Below are positions 1-11,824 of a stretch of DNA of 64,000 nt, in pieces. The stretch is from Rhizophlyctis rosea. Lineage: Eukaryota; Chytridiomycota; Chytridiomycetes; Rhizophlyctidales; Rhizophlyctidaceae. Each line of letters begins with the position of its first letter. The stretch's first letter is position 1. The notes below the pieces were generated by a model. The model did not search any database. It had not been told where the DNA came from and saw only the letters and a list, made by a program, of their open reading frames with translations. The DNA lies in assembly GCA_027596075.1 (NCBI GenBank), contig JADGJC010000015.1, positions 193,158 to 257,157 on the forward strand, read 5' to 3'. Made by a program: the position numbers and the translations under genes.

Positions 1-657
1 GCACTGGCGGCTACCACTGCATCGACGAAGGCTCAGTGTGTTCCGGCGTTTCGGATAATGGGGTGACATTGGGAACATGGGAAACAAAATGGTGCGGCAT
101 TGGCACTCCGCTGCATTGTATATCCGACGTTGCATACAAAGCGGCCTTAGGGAGGTCCCTCTCCGTCAGTCTCGACAAGTCTTACTCGTTCAACCTTGTT
201 TGTTTTTTGACAAAACCGCTTGAAACATCATGAGTTCAGCGTGCGTAGTTGTTATCGGCATACTATGGCCCTCTCTATGGTGTCCGCTCAGCACTTTTGA
301 GATGGATCATCACTGCAATATCACTTGCTCTTCTTCGTCGCAAAGGAACCGATACTCATCCACGTTCCAGCGAATGGTTCTAGTTCCGCTGTCAGGTAAG
401 GGTTGCTTTTAAGGTACGTCAAAGCAAGGCTGGTAATGCTCAGTCGGTCATCAACATATATGCGTCGCGTCTCCGACACCTTGAAAAGACCAAGAGGTCT
501 GAGTAAAGTATCGTCGGACTTCCGACGTTGTTCCACTGATACACCATTAACAGGCACAGAACTCTCAAGTGATAAAAAAAGATCTCACGCACGCGACCGA
601 CATATCAGCTCTAGGCTGAAATACAACTCCCTTTACACCACGCAACAACACAGAGTT
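1..657. other. Intergenic, left edge
   Basis: Downstream of the PWWP gene. A 78-codon minus-strand frame at 321-557 is open, but it has no recognisable domain and no clear splice link to the neighbouring gene. I see no RNA gene or repeat here. Confidence 0.4.
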
Positions 658-2780
658 TCACTCCTCATCACTAAACCCTTCATACTTTCTCCGATCCTCC
701 GAACCCATGCCAGGAATGTCCTCCGATTCGTCATCATCACCATCCTCCTCCGCCCCCTCCCCACCCTCCCCACAAGTCCCGACGTCATTCTCAAACCTCT
801 TCCCACCACGAAACCAGCCCTCCCAACCCCCGTTAAACCTCCCCAAACCCCCCGCACCTCCACTCTCATCCTCCACCGACGCCGGAGAATCAAATTCCCA
901 GGGACTGGTTTTTGGGATATTGAGGTCGGCGAAGCCGGCGTCAATATCGTTGTCGAGGGCGATATCGGCTTCCTCAGTCGGACCGGCTGGTGGGATGTTG
1001 GGTTCATCAACGCCATCGTCGTGGGGTTCAATGAAGTACTGGTAGCGGAGACTTAGTTCGTCCTGCATGGCATCACAATTCGTGCGCGAGAGTTGTGAAA
1101 GCGGGTCTTCGTATGTGTGAAAGTTTGAGGGTACATTGGGAGATTGAGGTGGTGATGCCTGTCAGCAAAAAAAGCGAATAGATTAGTCATGAATTACACA
1201 AGGCCGGCGCATCGTCTTCTGCTTTACCTGTTGTTTTGCACTAGTACTACCTCCACCCTTTGCCATCCCATCCAAGTCATTCTTCAACATGTTCTTCAAG
1301 TTATCCAGTTGGTTCCTTGCTCGCTCCCGCAGGTTATATGGATCCAACTCGCGAGGATAATAAGAGGCAAAATCCATCGCTTCCAACCGTCTCAAAACCT
1401 ATGTGAAATTAGAATGAAAATCTCGCCCGATTGAGGATCCACACCACAAATTGATGTATGCCTCTATCGAGTCTTGACTTCGAAGCGGGATCTTCTCCAA
1501 CTTCTTCATCCACTCATCCGCATCATCAAAATCCTTCCCGGTTCGACTGAGCTTGATCACAAAACAAAAGAGATGGTGGCAAATAGTGTCGAGTTCTTCC
1601 CTACTCCTTGTTGCATCTGTGATTTACTGATCAGTGATTTGATCACGACAGACTGATTGTCATCGTGAGGCATACCAATCCCATCATCGCCCGTCTTCTT
1701 CTCCGTTGTCGTTGTCTCATTCCTAATCCCATCATCGCCCGTCTTCTTCTCCGTTGTCGTCGTCTCATTCCTACTCGAATGCTGCTGCTCATCACTATTA
1801 TCGTGTTCTGTTTCTTCTGTTTCTTCAAGCGAATGTTCCGACTCCGATGATGCCCTCCCAGCCTCCTCCGCAGCCTTCTTCGCCGCCTCTTCCTTCGCAA
1901 CTTCAATGGCCGCTCTGAAGAATTCGATGCAGTGAGTGAAAAGCACATCTTGCAGAGCTGATGATGGTGTGTCACCTGAGGTCGAACTGTCGTTCAGGAA
2001 GGGCAATGTCTAATTCCGTTAGGTGATCATCCAACGTGATTTCGTTCGTTTTGGCGACCAAAGGCTGCATTCCAAAGTTGATGAGTGGGAATTTTTTCAC
2101 GCAACCCATTCAGATTTCGTATCAACCTTATTTGATCTCCCATGGCCAAATGAGACTTTCGACCTTGGAGAACTACTTTTGCGGCCTCGCACCAGGCGCA
2201 GGTTTCGTCGCAATCGATTAAAGATCTCAGCAACCTCTATGACGTCGGCGATTGCTGGATCGTCAGCTTCTCTCAACGCTTTTAGGAACGCAGGCGTTTT
2301 CGTTTTCTTTGAAAGCTCCTCTCTGCATTGTTCGAAAGGTCTCAACTTATCGCCTTTGCAGAATGTGCTAAACGGATGGATGTCCAATCCATTATCAAAA
2401 TCTGCCGTACAAATCACGCGGTCATGCACATGACTTACTAATCACCAGTCCCAAAAAAGTGCACTGGTAGAGAAGCGCGCGCATGTTTAGACGCCTTTAC
2501 GATGTCCGGTAAATAGTCCTCGGCTGCGACCTGAATGCGCGACGTCAGCATGGGTTGTCGGCGATGGTTGATTGCATATCGAAATCATACCCGGCCAGGC
2601 CACCACGGATAACCCCTCATCTTTGCCCAGACCACCTCACCAACTTGATACTCTTCCAGTGCTTTTGAGGGAGCTATGGCGCGTTTTTGACGTTTGGCTT
2701 TTGTTTTCGATTGCACCTGAAACATTTCGCATTAGCGTCAAGCAAGCTTGGTGATACGCATAACTGTATACGGGCGCCAT
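658..2780 (-). CDS. PWWP + TFIIS-N/IBD-like chromatin protein (possibly the C-terminal part of the kinesin gene)
   Basis: Multi-exon gene. A basic N-terminus precedes a PWWP domain spread over three exons: VGEVVWAKMRGYPWWPGR (exon 2716-2591), then 2530-2446 ending FFGT, then an exon starting at 2401. PWWP domains read methylated histone tails. Next come an Ala/Glu-rich acidic region with a perfect 16-residue tandem repeat (1677-1772), and a helical block (about 1616-1230, from ATRSREELDTICHHLF to ARNQLDNLKNML) that resembles a TFIIS N-terminal/IBD fold. PWWP + IBD is the layout of the LEDGF/HDGF family. The tail (1158-658) is acidic and Gly-rich. The junctions near 2100-2030 and near 1440-1400 are unresolved. 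The start could be Met-Ala-Pro at 2780 (spliced at 2771/2716) or Met at 2725. Both leave almost no room for a promoter after the kinesin, so a fusion is considered (see findings). The PWWP call is firm; the IBD call is moderate. Confidence 0.75.
1677..1772 (-). repeat. Perfect 48-bp tandem duplication, coding
   Basis: Two adjacent 48-bp units (1677-1724 and 1725-1772) encode the 16-residue block RNETTTTEKKTGDDGI twice. They lie in the acidic linker of the PWWP protein. The units are nearly identical at base level, so the duplication is recent. Confidence 0.85.
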
Positions 2781-2782
2781 TT

Positions 2783-5199
2783 CACCCGCCCCAATGGCAG
2801 CCGCACAAGCTACCTTCCATCTGAAGAGACAACAGTTCGCTTACCTTAGTAGCAAATTTCAAACTACACAACGTCTCCCCAAAGTTCTTCTCCAACGAAC
2901 TCACATTCACAAACATGAGCGTTTTGCTGTTGCCTCCAAGCGAGTTTTGGAGGAGGTACGTGAGCTGTTTCCCAAATGACAATATTCAATTTAGCTCATG
3001 CGCACACACGCCGCTTCCAAAAACAACACCACCACGGCATTACCAACCTTCGAATTCCGAAACGGAACATGCCCCTTACGCCCCTTAACCCCCTCAGCAA
3101 CAAGCGCCAACCTTTCAACAACATCCCCAAGCGCACTCAAACTCCTAGTAATACCGTGCGTCTCCTTCAACCTCTCCTTATCGACCCCACTCCCACTCTT
3201 ATCAAGCCTCTCACTCCCCGCCAAATCAATCAAATTCACCACCCCGTTGGAGGTTTTGCCCGTAAGTTGGTTGGCGCCCGTAAGATGGAGCGAGAAAATG
3301 GACCGGGAGGAACGATCGTTCATGAGTGTTGATGCCACGGAACGGTTATGTGAGGCGCGGCGGAGGAGGCGGTGCACTTCGGAGGGGGTTTTGACGGTTG
3401 CTATTTTTGAGGGGATAGGTTAATTATCGACTACCGCAAAGACCAAAGTTGAGAAAGGACAAGAACACAAAACACTCACCAACAACAGCCCGCTCAACAA
3501 CAGTCTTCCCGTCCGGCAGATGCCTAATCTCATACGTCTTCTCCCCCTCCCCACCAGCACCCGACTCAACCTTCCCCGCTTTCTCATCCTTCTCCTCCAA
3601 AAGATCCCGCACAACCTCATCATAAATCTCCAAGAACGTCCCTTCCATACTGTACTCCCACCCGCTTTCCTTCAACGCTTCGGCGGTGTCGAAGATCTGT
3701 TGTACCGTGCGTGGGATCATGCCTTGGAGTGTTGGATGTGGCGAGGAGGAGGAAGCGGTGGGAGGGAGGGGTGGACCTTCCATCCTACACCACAGGGTGA
3801 AGATATCAGTCAACAGATCAGTACGCCCACTCGCGCCGTCTAAAAGGATGACGCTTGCACCCACGACCCCTCGCGACAAACAGCGATAACTCACGTAAAA
3901 GTCTTCCCACTCCCCGTCTGCCCATACGCAAAAATACAAACATTATACCCAATCAAGGCGCTTTGAACCAACTGACTGATCTCCTCAAACACCTCGCTCT
4001 GCGTCGATTCCGGTCGGAACACTTTATCGAACGTGAACGGGTACGTTTTTGTTGTTTGTTTGGAGGATGAGGCCGATTCCTGGTTCGAAAGAGACATTAG
4101 GTTTGGGAAAGTTGGAAGAATCAACGGATGTAAACAGAAACTCACGACAGATTGGTAAAGCTCGATAGCGTTTTCTTTGAAGTTCATGTGTGCCAACGTT
4201 CCGTCCGAAGCTTCCTTCTCGGCTTCAAGTGGCGGTTGTACACGACAGAATACGCGGATGTTGCCTTTGAGTTCCTATACCATGCGCAAATGCCCTAAAT
4301 CAATCACAAGAAACACAAAAATGCCATAAAGTTGCCGAAACGAACCTGAACAGTATTATGCAACTTCCTGCGAATGCCTTCTTCTCCCCTCCGCTCATCA
4401 GCCCTTTGATCAACATGATGAACATCATCATCAATCAAACGATGTGCTGGGACTTTTTCTTGCGTCAAATGTTCTTCCTCTACCATCCTCTTATCCTTTT
4501 TACTCGTTCGAACCAATGGCACCTCCTCATCATCATCATCACCGACCGCCTCCCGCGTTGTTCTTCTGGATTCCATTTCATCCATCCGGCCGACTTTGCT
4601 TCGGAGTTCAATTTCTCCTTCTGATGGCAAGTCTGTAGTAACGCTAGTGAAAGTGGTGATGGTGGGTGTGGGGTTAGTGGGAGTGGTGCTGGTGGCAGTG
4701 GTGCTGGTGGGAGTGGTGGTGCTTGTGGTTCTGGCTGCGGTGGTAGCGGTATTGGTGGAGGGTGTGGGATTGAGGTATGGTGGATTGGACGAGCCCGACG
4801 CGGCGGTGGAAGCATGTTGTTTGGAGGCGGGTACCGGTGCATCACAAACTGGAGAAGACGTACGTGAGAGGGTCGCAAAAGAGAGTTCAGTTGTTATGGT
4901 TGACAGCAGTGACAATCATGCTTGTCAACAGAAGCCTGCAACTCACTGTCACCAAAAGCTATCCTTCGTCCCCGCCAGGTGAAAGACTTTTCGTGCGTTT
5001 TTTGTTGGAGGGCTTCCCTCGATGATGCATGCACGGTATAAGATAAGCCGCTGGTTGAAAGCTGGACGTTATCGAAGAGTATGTCACTGCTGTCGACGAC
5101 TGCGCGCGCTTGTTCAACGAAGTCGGTGCGTCCATTAGCAAAGTTACGAGAGTCGAGTTTACTGCCGCGAATGCTGGTCTGAATAATGAAGTCGGGCAT
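2783..5199 (-). CDS. Header + kinesin-14 motor protein
   Basis: Exons read by eye: 5199-4947, 4848-4346, 4274-4147, 4079-3895, 3784-3480, 3400-3048, 2964-2845, then a short exon from 2813. Exon 1 encodes the header module (RGSKL near residue 11, then [11 protein letters not shown]). Exon 2 is a Thr/Ser/Pro-rich linker followed by a charged stretch. The motor opens with the kinesin-14 neck and first strand ([10 protein letters not shown] spliced to [12 protein letters not shown]), so it is a C-terminal-motor, minus-end type. P-loop GQTGSGKT and switch II DLAGSE are intact, and the last strand/helix [21 protein letters not shown] is present. Switch I reads [10 protein letters not shown], lacking the His-Ser of the usual SSRSHS. 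The long coiled-coil stalk of typical kinesin-14s is not visible. In one reading the gene stops at about 2783; in the other, a 31-nt intron (2844-2814) restores a kinesin-like end ([12 protein letters not shown]) and the frame runs on into the PWWP exons. The kinesin-14 call is firm; the 5' exon link is supported by phase. Confidence 0.85.
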
Positions 5200-6196
5200 G
5201 CTTGGGACTTATAGTGGACGAAAAAGGAAGTTGATGTAAAGTTGAACCTGTTCTTGAAAACAAAAAAGCAAGCTGGGGGCAAGTATCCGACAAAGCTTGG
5301 TTGTGTGGGAAAGGGGTCTGAAGATACCAAAATGTTGAACCTGGACCCGGATTTCTGGTGTCACATGACTTCCTGGGTCCACTCCCGCGTTCTGGGCGAT
5401 GTTACCGTTTCTCCCAGGGTCCATTATCTCAATACGCTCACCCTGATATGGATGAAAAGTATGAAATCCCACACTAAACCGATGAAGCTCTGATTGACAA
5501 ACGAGCGAAGCGACTGTCAGATTTTGTGAGCGCGCATATCGATCCGCCGCTTGCGGTCATTGCTATGACCACTCTCTAGAGCATTCGAAATCATTTGGTC
5601 AAGGAGCTTGGTCTTGGTCATGAACAACGCAAATATGTGCAATCCCAAAATTCGAAGTCTTGCGCGGATCAGCAAAACTTTACAAGTTGTACCATAATCA
5701 AGGTGGTAAAGACCAGAGAAGCTGGGATACTTGTGGCGCATGTTTGTCTACCCAATTGATACATTCCGAGCAGTTTATGATGCTCACTATGACAGTCATG
5801 ACTTTTCGAACACGACGACTCGAGATTCGAACTGGGTGTTTTTCCTAATTGATTTTCAATTACTGGGACATAATGACTGTCGTCAATACTTGGACCATCA
5901 TCCACATAGCAATTTGTCCGTACATTCATCTGATTCTTCTGAGTGTAAGTTCCAATAAATTTACCGCGGCCAGCATAGTCAGCATGAACCATGGATGTAT
6001 GTTGGATGGGGATATTAAAATGTCACACGAGGTTTCAGGATTGATTCTGAGCAATGAGACGAAGTCACTGTGCGTGAAGCCACAGAAGATGTTTGATTGA
6101 TTTTCTGATCGAGGCCAACATCGAACATCCGTGATGTGCCGCTTGAAAACCTGTTCGTCCCCTTCTCCGACTCTTCCTCCCCCCCATCAACACACG

Positions 6197-6224
6197 ACAC
6201 ACACACACACACACACACACACAC
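6197..6224. repeat. (CA)n microsatellite
   Basis: Uninterrupted CA dinucleotide run, about 14 units. Confidence 0.95.
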
Positions 6225-6452
6225 TGTGGAGCATCGTCAGTGGAGGAGCGGAGGAAAGTTGCGCATTAACTAGTGCGACGAGAGGTCAGTGCTTTGCTCC
6301 CACCTTGTCATATTGTCCGGCTAGCCCAGCTTGAAACTAAAGTATCCATACTGTACGCACTTCAGGATTCCACCCTCATTGAGCACTTGCCGGGGCATCA
6401 GTTGATCAAAGTGCTGGTGGTAGCCACGTGTACCCATCGATCTCTGCATCTG

Positions 6453-6655
6453 CCCTTTTTGTGGCAGGGTAGCGGGTGCTTGCAAACCGGCTTGTCATGG
6501 TCTGAAAGGAGTGACAGCAGTCTAGTCCCCCACAGGTCAAGGTGCGTCCGCCGGCCCTTTTTGACCTCTCACGAGGCGATTTGGGTCGATGTCGGGCTCC
6601 ACCTCTGTGGCCCGCCTAGCATGTGCCGCTAGTCTTCGGTCAAACGGGGTACAGG
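6453..6655. repeat. Dispersed repeat, copy A
   Basis: Diverged but collinear with 10439-10643. Shared blocks include TTTTTGTGRCAGGG, GGCTTGTC, CAGCAGTCTAG, a GGTCAAGGTG-like block and CTCYGTGGCCC. Both copies lie upstream of a header gene (kinesin and calmodulin-like). On the minus strand both can be read as related peptides (HLD..G.RLL..L....KPV), but copy A has an in-frame stop, so it is probably not coding now. Confidence 0.65.
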
Positions 6656-7635
6656 TGAGTGTTTCGTGTTGCGGTCTCGGCAGAGCGGTGCTTTTCTTCC
6701 TTTTTCAGAGTCGGATACTTTCTCCCAGCACTGTCAGCACCAACAAACTTCTGGACGGTAAAAATAGGTATGCTTCGGAGTGTCGTCACGCACTCCAAAA
6801 GGCGTTGTACTTACAGCATTCCTACAGCAACCCGTCTCCCCGCCGTCCCATCCACCCTACCTCCCTCCCTCCACCGCCGAACTTTTCATAAGACTAGTAA
6901 TAAACCATCAAACATTCTACGTATCAGGGACGAAGGTATGTCTGTAAGACTGCGCATAGATGAACATGCGACTTACGTCTGTTTGCAGTATCATAAACGC
7001 AACCATAAATTCTCGAAATCCTTTTCCCCATCCCGCCCCACAAATCCTCCCCCCCCTTTCGAATCGGCAACCCCCGCCCGAAACAATAAACCGAACTCAT
7101 CACAACTAATCCACCTCCAACATTTTTAATCATGTAAGACCTTCAAGTCAAATAGCCAGCCCGCACTCGTATCCTGCTTTTCTCATTTACATAATAAATT
7201 CTCAGTATAACCGAATACGATCCCACATTCCCGAATCAATAGTTCAAAGTGAAGAAACTCTCCCATAACTGCCACCATCAGGGACCTCCTGCGATGCCAG
7301 AGGTATATGTGCGTGCGTTCCGGAAAATGTGGATCAAATTCTGAAACTTACGCATCTACTACAGCTCTCCCCGGCACCTTCCACCTCGAGCAATACATCA
7401 CAACAATCGTACATGCCTTCAATACGGATAGGATGCAACCTTCCCCGAACTGCTTTCAATCTGATCCACTGCGGGTCATACCCGGGACGGTGGCCTGTAT
7501 CAGCCAAGTCTCGAAGGGTATCAGATTGAGGTAATGCGTGGTGAGGGAGCATGATAGGCTGATGCGCGGTAAGTTTGTTGTCCTGGATTCGGTTGATGGT
7601 CAGAGACGGGAAGACGGGTCTCTGATCACAGGCAA

Positions 7636-7712
7636 CTTTGCCAAATGGTGGAGTTGCCGGAGGCCGAATAGGCAAACTCTCGTCATGAGTGGGTTCAAGT
7701 CCCGCCATGGAC
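7636..7712 (+). other. tRNA-like segment, probably a relic
   Basis: Contains a perfect B-box (GGTTCAAGTCC) with a good T-arm (GTGGG/CCCGC) and a class-II-like variable-arm hairpin before it. No acceptor 5' half pairs with the 3' CATGGAC, so it is not a convincing functional tRNA. Confidence 0.3.
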
Positions 7713-8240
7713 CATCAAGACACAACATGTCCGTGTCTGGCTTGTCGGTGGACTGGCGAATATTATGTGTTGCGAACATTCGTTGCCGGCCTAGTCTAGC
7801 AAGATACAAGTGTAGAATAGAGATCATGTCCGCTGCGTCAGTGCGTGCTTCAAAATACATAATTCGAATAGGAAGCAAGGATTGATTGTAACCTTTGGTG
7901 GAAAAGATATTTTGTTATCCTGCTGGAACATACAATACGTTGTTATTTTTCGTCAAAGTGTGCTTTGAAGACAATGTGGAGCAGTGATGGAGGAATTGGT
8001 GCAGGTGAAAATTGAAATGAGAGACCATCTATAGATTATCAATGATTCAATCAGCGTTCGCCACTGACGGCAGCTTGAGAGCTCTCAATCATAACTCCTC
8101 CATTCGCTTGCAAATGAAGTGTATTGACTGCCCCCTCCGACAAAATGGAACTCACACCAAGACCTTGAACATGAAATACATGGGTTATCAAAGTTCCTGA
8201 CACGCTAACCAATCCCACAATCAAAATTCCCAAACCAAGT

Positions 8241-9762
8241 TCATTGCGCCGGCTCCGCGGACGTCGCTGCAGTTTCCATGAAACGTTTTTGACGAGCGCG
8301 GAAGATAGCACGGGCTTTATCCTCAGCTTGAGACCATAGGAGATTCGATACAGCAGCGCGTTCGCGTTCTGTGGCGGATTTCGCTTCTTTCTTCTGCTGT
8401 TGCTTCGCAGCTTGCTGTTCCTGTTCTTGCTTCACGCGTTCCATTTCCGCGACCTGCCGCGCAGTTTCGAGGGATTTGGCGGCGACGTGGGTGGCATGAT
8501 GCTGCGCAATCCAGACGGGAATGAATGCTTGTACTTTGTTTTGTTGAGAATTGGGAATGAGGTAGACTGTTGGGTCGAGTTCTTTTCGGTGTGGCATTTT
8601 GGTTTTCATGAATTCCGCGACGAGCAGTTTGGCTTACTTCATCCCGTAACCGAGTGATGCATTTGATTCTTTGGCGAGCTCGCTGAGGGTTGAATCTGCG
8701 CAATATCAAAACATGAAAGGAGTGAGAAAGGTAGGCATGGCGGGGAGTCCATACATGTTTCAGACGGTACAAACATGAATGCGGATGCAGGGCAGATCAC
8801 AATGGCCCCCCAGAAACTTACCGGTATGGACTGAACTTCTGCGTTTGCATAACCTCAACCCTCTTCTTCCTCCGCTCAAAGTCCGCAGGCTTTGGGATTG
8901 CCAACTGTAGCAGCTCCATCCCCTCCCCACCAACAACCTCGGGAGCCTCCCGAACATCCTTGACTTTGCCCGCCATAATGGGGAGGGATCCGGGGAATTC
9001 GATTGTACCGTTACCGTCGGCGTCGACCTCGTTGATCATGTCTTGGAGTTCGGCCTCGGTGGGGTTTTGGTCCAGAGAGTGTGTGGGAGTGCGGAATTTT
9101 TTGGTGATGATTGTTGTGCTGGCGAGTTTGAGGAAGGGGGAGAAGGCTTTCTTGAACTCGGCGATTTGCTCTTCGGTGAGTGTGGCGAGGTTTTCGGAGA
9201 GGTCTTGTGTCATGATGTCATATCTGGCGGTGATGGTTACATCGCCGTCCTTGTCGAAGAGGGAGAAGGCTTCTGTTGCGGAAATCTGATCTTTGGTGGG
9301 CTGGCCGGTCTGTTGGATGGGGGATTGCTCGTTGGAGGGGGTTGGGTCTGTGCGAGAAGTTTTCGATTTCGGTTTTGGGGCGGGAACGATGACTGCATGG
9401 GTTGCAAAGAGAAGTCAATGCAGTGATGGGAGTGTCAGTAAACCAGTCAAGTGTATCCCCAACTTAAATACGTGCTACCAAAAGCAAAATAGCACCTGGT
9501 GTACTCACGAGTGTCAAGGGTTATAGTCCTTCCTTTCCATTTGAATTGCTTGCCCGCCACGTAAGTGGCGACGTCATAGCTTGGCGGAGACGTCACGTCA
9601 AAAGAGAGACTGCCTTTGTGGTACCCGACAGCATTCACAGCGAGCACAGATCCCAAAGCCGCATGCGCCTTTTCCTGTAGCTCCTGCTGTACGCCCCTCC
9701 TGTACAGGTCGTCAATCTGAAGTTTCGAGCCACGAACGGTAGCGTTCAGTCTGAGGGTTGTC
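8241..9762 (-). CDS. Header + rearranged calmodulin-like protein
   Basis: Exon 1 (9762-9509) encodes the header: RGSKL near residue 11, then [13 protein letters not shown] at the end. An in-phase intron joins it to exon 2 (9392-8822), a Pro/Lys linker followed by calmodulin-like sequence. The first segment ([17 protein letters not shown]) resembles EF1 but its loop lacks the Gly at position 6 and the Glu at 12. Next come [16 protein letters not shown] with the loop eroded to [12 protein letters not shown], then [14 protein letters not shown] with [12 protein letters not shown], lacking Glu at 12. So pieces of calmodulin EF1, EF1 again and EF2 occur in that order, none with a complete Ca2+ loop. 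A further exon (from 8695) and a Gln/Glu/Lys-rich helical C-terminal frame (8609-8241) probably belong to the gene, but the last junction is not resolved and 8241-8609 could be separate. Partner and function are unknown; Ca2+ binding is doubtful. Confidence 0.65.
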
Positions 9763-11824
9763 ATATTTGCTCTCTCGTAAGGATGTTTGATATGTTCGTC
9801 GACTGGATGGTGTGGAAGTGACGTGCGGGTCTGTGTGAAAGTAGAAAGTGGAATGTGTGTAAAGTTGACGCGCTTGCGGCGGAAGTTTACAAGTGTTCGA
9901 ATGTGCAATTGATGATAATGGAAATCGAGAAATATTGTGGGGCCAGGAACAAGTTCAGACCTCGCTGGTGTGCACAACACTGCGCGGATGGCACCTGTGC
10001 CGGCATAGAGGCACAGTCATGCCGACTGGCGTGTGGCTTTAATATATCTTGCTTGCGTAATCAATGACACATCATGATGTGTTTCACAAGCCCAAGGCCG
10101 CTGCAAATCCAAGAAATCCCCCTGCACATCAAGCGAAGGCCCCCTCAACTTCTTACACAATTTCTCCACAGGAATCCACTCAGTCACGAAGCAGAGACAC
10201 TTTCTGACAACAAAGTTCGAGGTGGAGCAACAGATGAAGTTAACGAGCATAGTTCTTGCGGAAGTTCAGCGTGCCAGAGGTAAGCAGTCCCCATTCCTAG
10301 TGCTGGACTGCAACCCCTCCAACCTTTACTCACCCACGCTTTCCTCTCAGGGATTCACCCCACACAGAGCACAGGCCGGGAAACACGTTTGGCAAAATGA
10401 CAACAGCGGCTACGCGCTCGCCCCGATTCTACCTCGCGTCCTTTTTGTGACAGGGGAGAGGGGACACCACACGGGCTTGTCGTTCGTAAGGAACGGCAGC
10501 AGTCTAGCACCCCGCGGATCAAGGTGGCTCCATGGTCCTCTTTCGCCCGTCAAAAGGCGCTTTAGGGGATGACGTGGTTTCATCTCCGTGGCCCTGCTAG
10601 GATGTGCTGTTTGTCTTTGTGCCAAACCTATTCCAGAGGTGAGTATTTTCGGCGTTTCGTGGGTGGGGGGTTGTGTTAGTGGGGATGCCGAGGTCTACGG
10701 CGGAACAATATATCTCCTGTAATAGTATTGTAGCATCTTGTAATAAAAGCGTGGCCATCATGTATATCCTTTGACTACAATGGTCTTTTTGCCAATATCG
10801 GGCATTATAGATTGTGGGATACTGAGGTGTTATGAATAAGTTCCTTTGATAATGGCATGCATACGGTGACCACTTCCGTCATCTCGTCGGCACGGGGTAC
10901 CATCGCCATGTTACAGAGAACGAAGCTCTTCGGCAAGAGGAAAGTGCTTGTCCACCGGCCCTTCCCAACACGTCACGGGATTCGTTTGAATTGGTAGCAT
11001 GATGCAGTCCTGACCCCGGCGACCAGAACCTCCACCCTCCATCTCTGCCGGCATCGTTCCACCGTCGTCTTCTTTGTGGCTCACTCCCGACACTCATTGC
11101 GTTGAAAGGACTCGCAATATCTCCATATTCCGCCCAGTGATCGTCGGCATGGTATGCAGTTCAGATATCAAAGTTCGGTATTCTTGATTAACGGCGTTTT
11201 ATTGGCACAAAGCATTCGGTACAGATGGGTTGCACGCAGCAGCGGGAGTATGCTTCGTAGGTAGAACTGGACTGGAAATGAGCATCCCTCATCCAATGGC
11301 CTTGCTGATGAGAGACTGAAAGTCACATTTATAGTTCTTATTCGATTACGATGTCAAGGTGCGTTTGATGGCGGTCGTGGTATGTGATTCAACGTCGTCC
11401 GCACTGAAAGATAACGAGGAATTCACGCAGGCACTTCGAGCACGCCACGCTTCTATTGCAGTAGGGAAAGAACTTTGAAACGATGGCTTCTATGAACCCG
11501 CTTTTTGTCGAAAGACGAAAACTTTCGTGCGATGGCCTGATCGGGTACGTATCTTGAGAGAAGTTTTTGATGAATATTGGTTTCTGCCACTATAGGAACG
11601 TCAGACAGGCGCGCGGATACAGTTAGTATTTGAGACTTTTGTGCTTTTTCTGGTCAACACGTTTCTATCAATACCTCAGTGACGATATCGTATTCCGTCA
11701 GAATAGCGGTGAATTCCTTTGCCCCGCCATCTAACTAAAGCTTCAACAACTGCCCGTCCAACGCGCTGTCTCGGAAATGTTGCGGATCGGTCTTCAACGC
11801 CCAGGACTGGATGTCACCGATGTC
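9763..11824. other. Gene-poor stretch
   Basis: Upstream of the calmodulin-like gene. It holds copy B of the dispersed repeat (10439-10643). A GTAAGC...CTCTCAG pair at about 10280-10350 looks like an intron, but neither side gives recognisable protein. Nothing else is supportable. Confidence 0.4.
10439..10643. repeat. Dispersed repeat, copy B
   Basis: Diverged partner of 6453-6655, with the same block order over about 200 bp; both end near an AGGTGAGT motif. It lies about 0.7 kb upstream of the calmodulin-like header gene, while copy A is about 1.25 kb upstream of the kinesin gene. Confidence 0.65.

Larger units (their letters stand above)
5200..8240. other. Gene-poor stretch
   Basis: About 3 kb with no supportable gene. 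It holds a (CA)n microsatellite (6197-6224), copy A of a dispersed repeat (about 6453-6655) and a tRNA-like B-box segment near 7640-7708. A minus-strand frame at 8051-8311 contains a hydrophobic stretch (GLGILIVGLVSVSGTLI) but has no start or splice link I can support. Confidence 0.5.

Noticed and set aside
321..557. 78-codon minus-strand frame as a small gene
   Set aside because: No domain, no splice link to the PWWP gene whose stop is at 658, and similar frames arise by chance here.
4947..5199. Header as a Crinkler-type effector N-terminus
   Set aside because: No LxLFLAK-like motif or other Crinkler hallmark; only the modular layout is similar.
8051..8311. Hydrophobic frame as the membrane tail of the calmodulin-like protein
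   Set aside because: It is in another frame after that gene's stop at 8241, with no splice signals that join the two.
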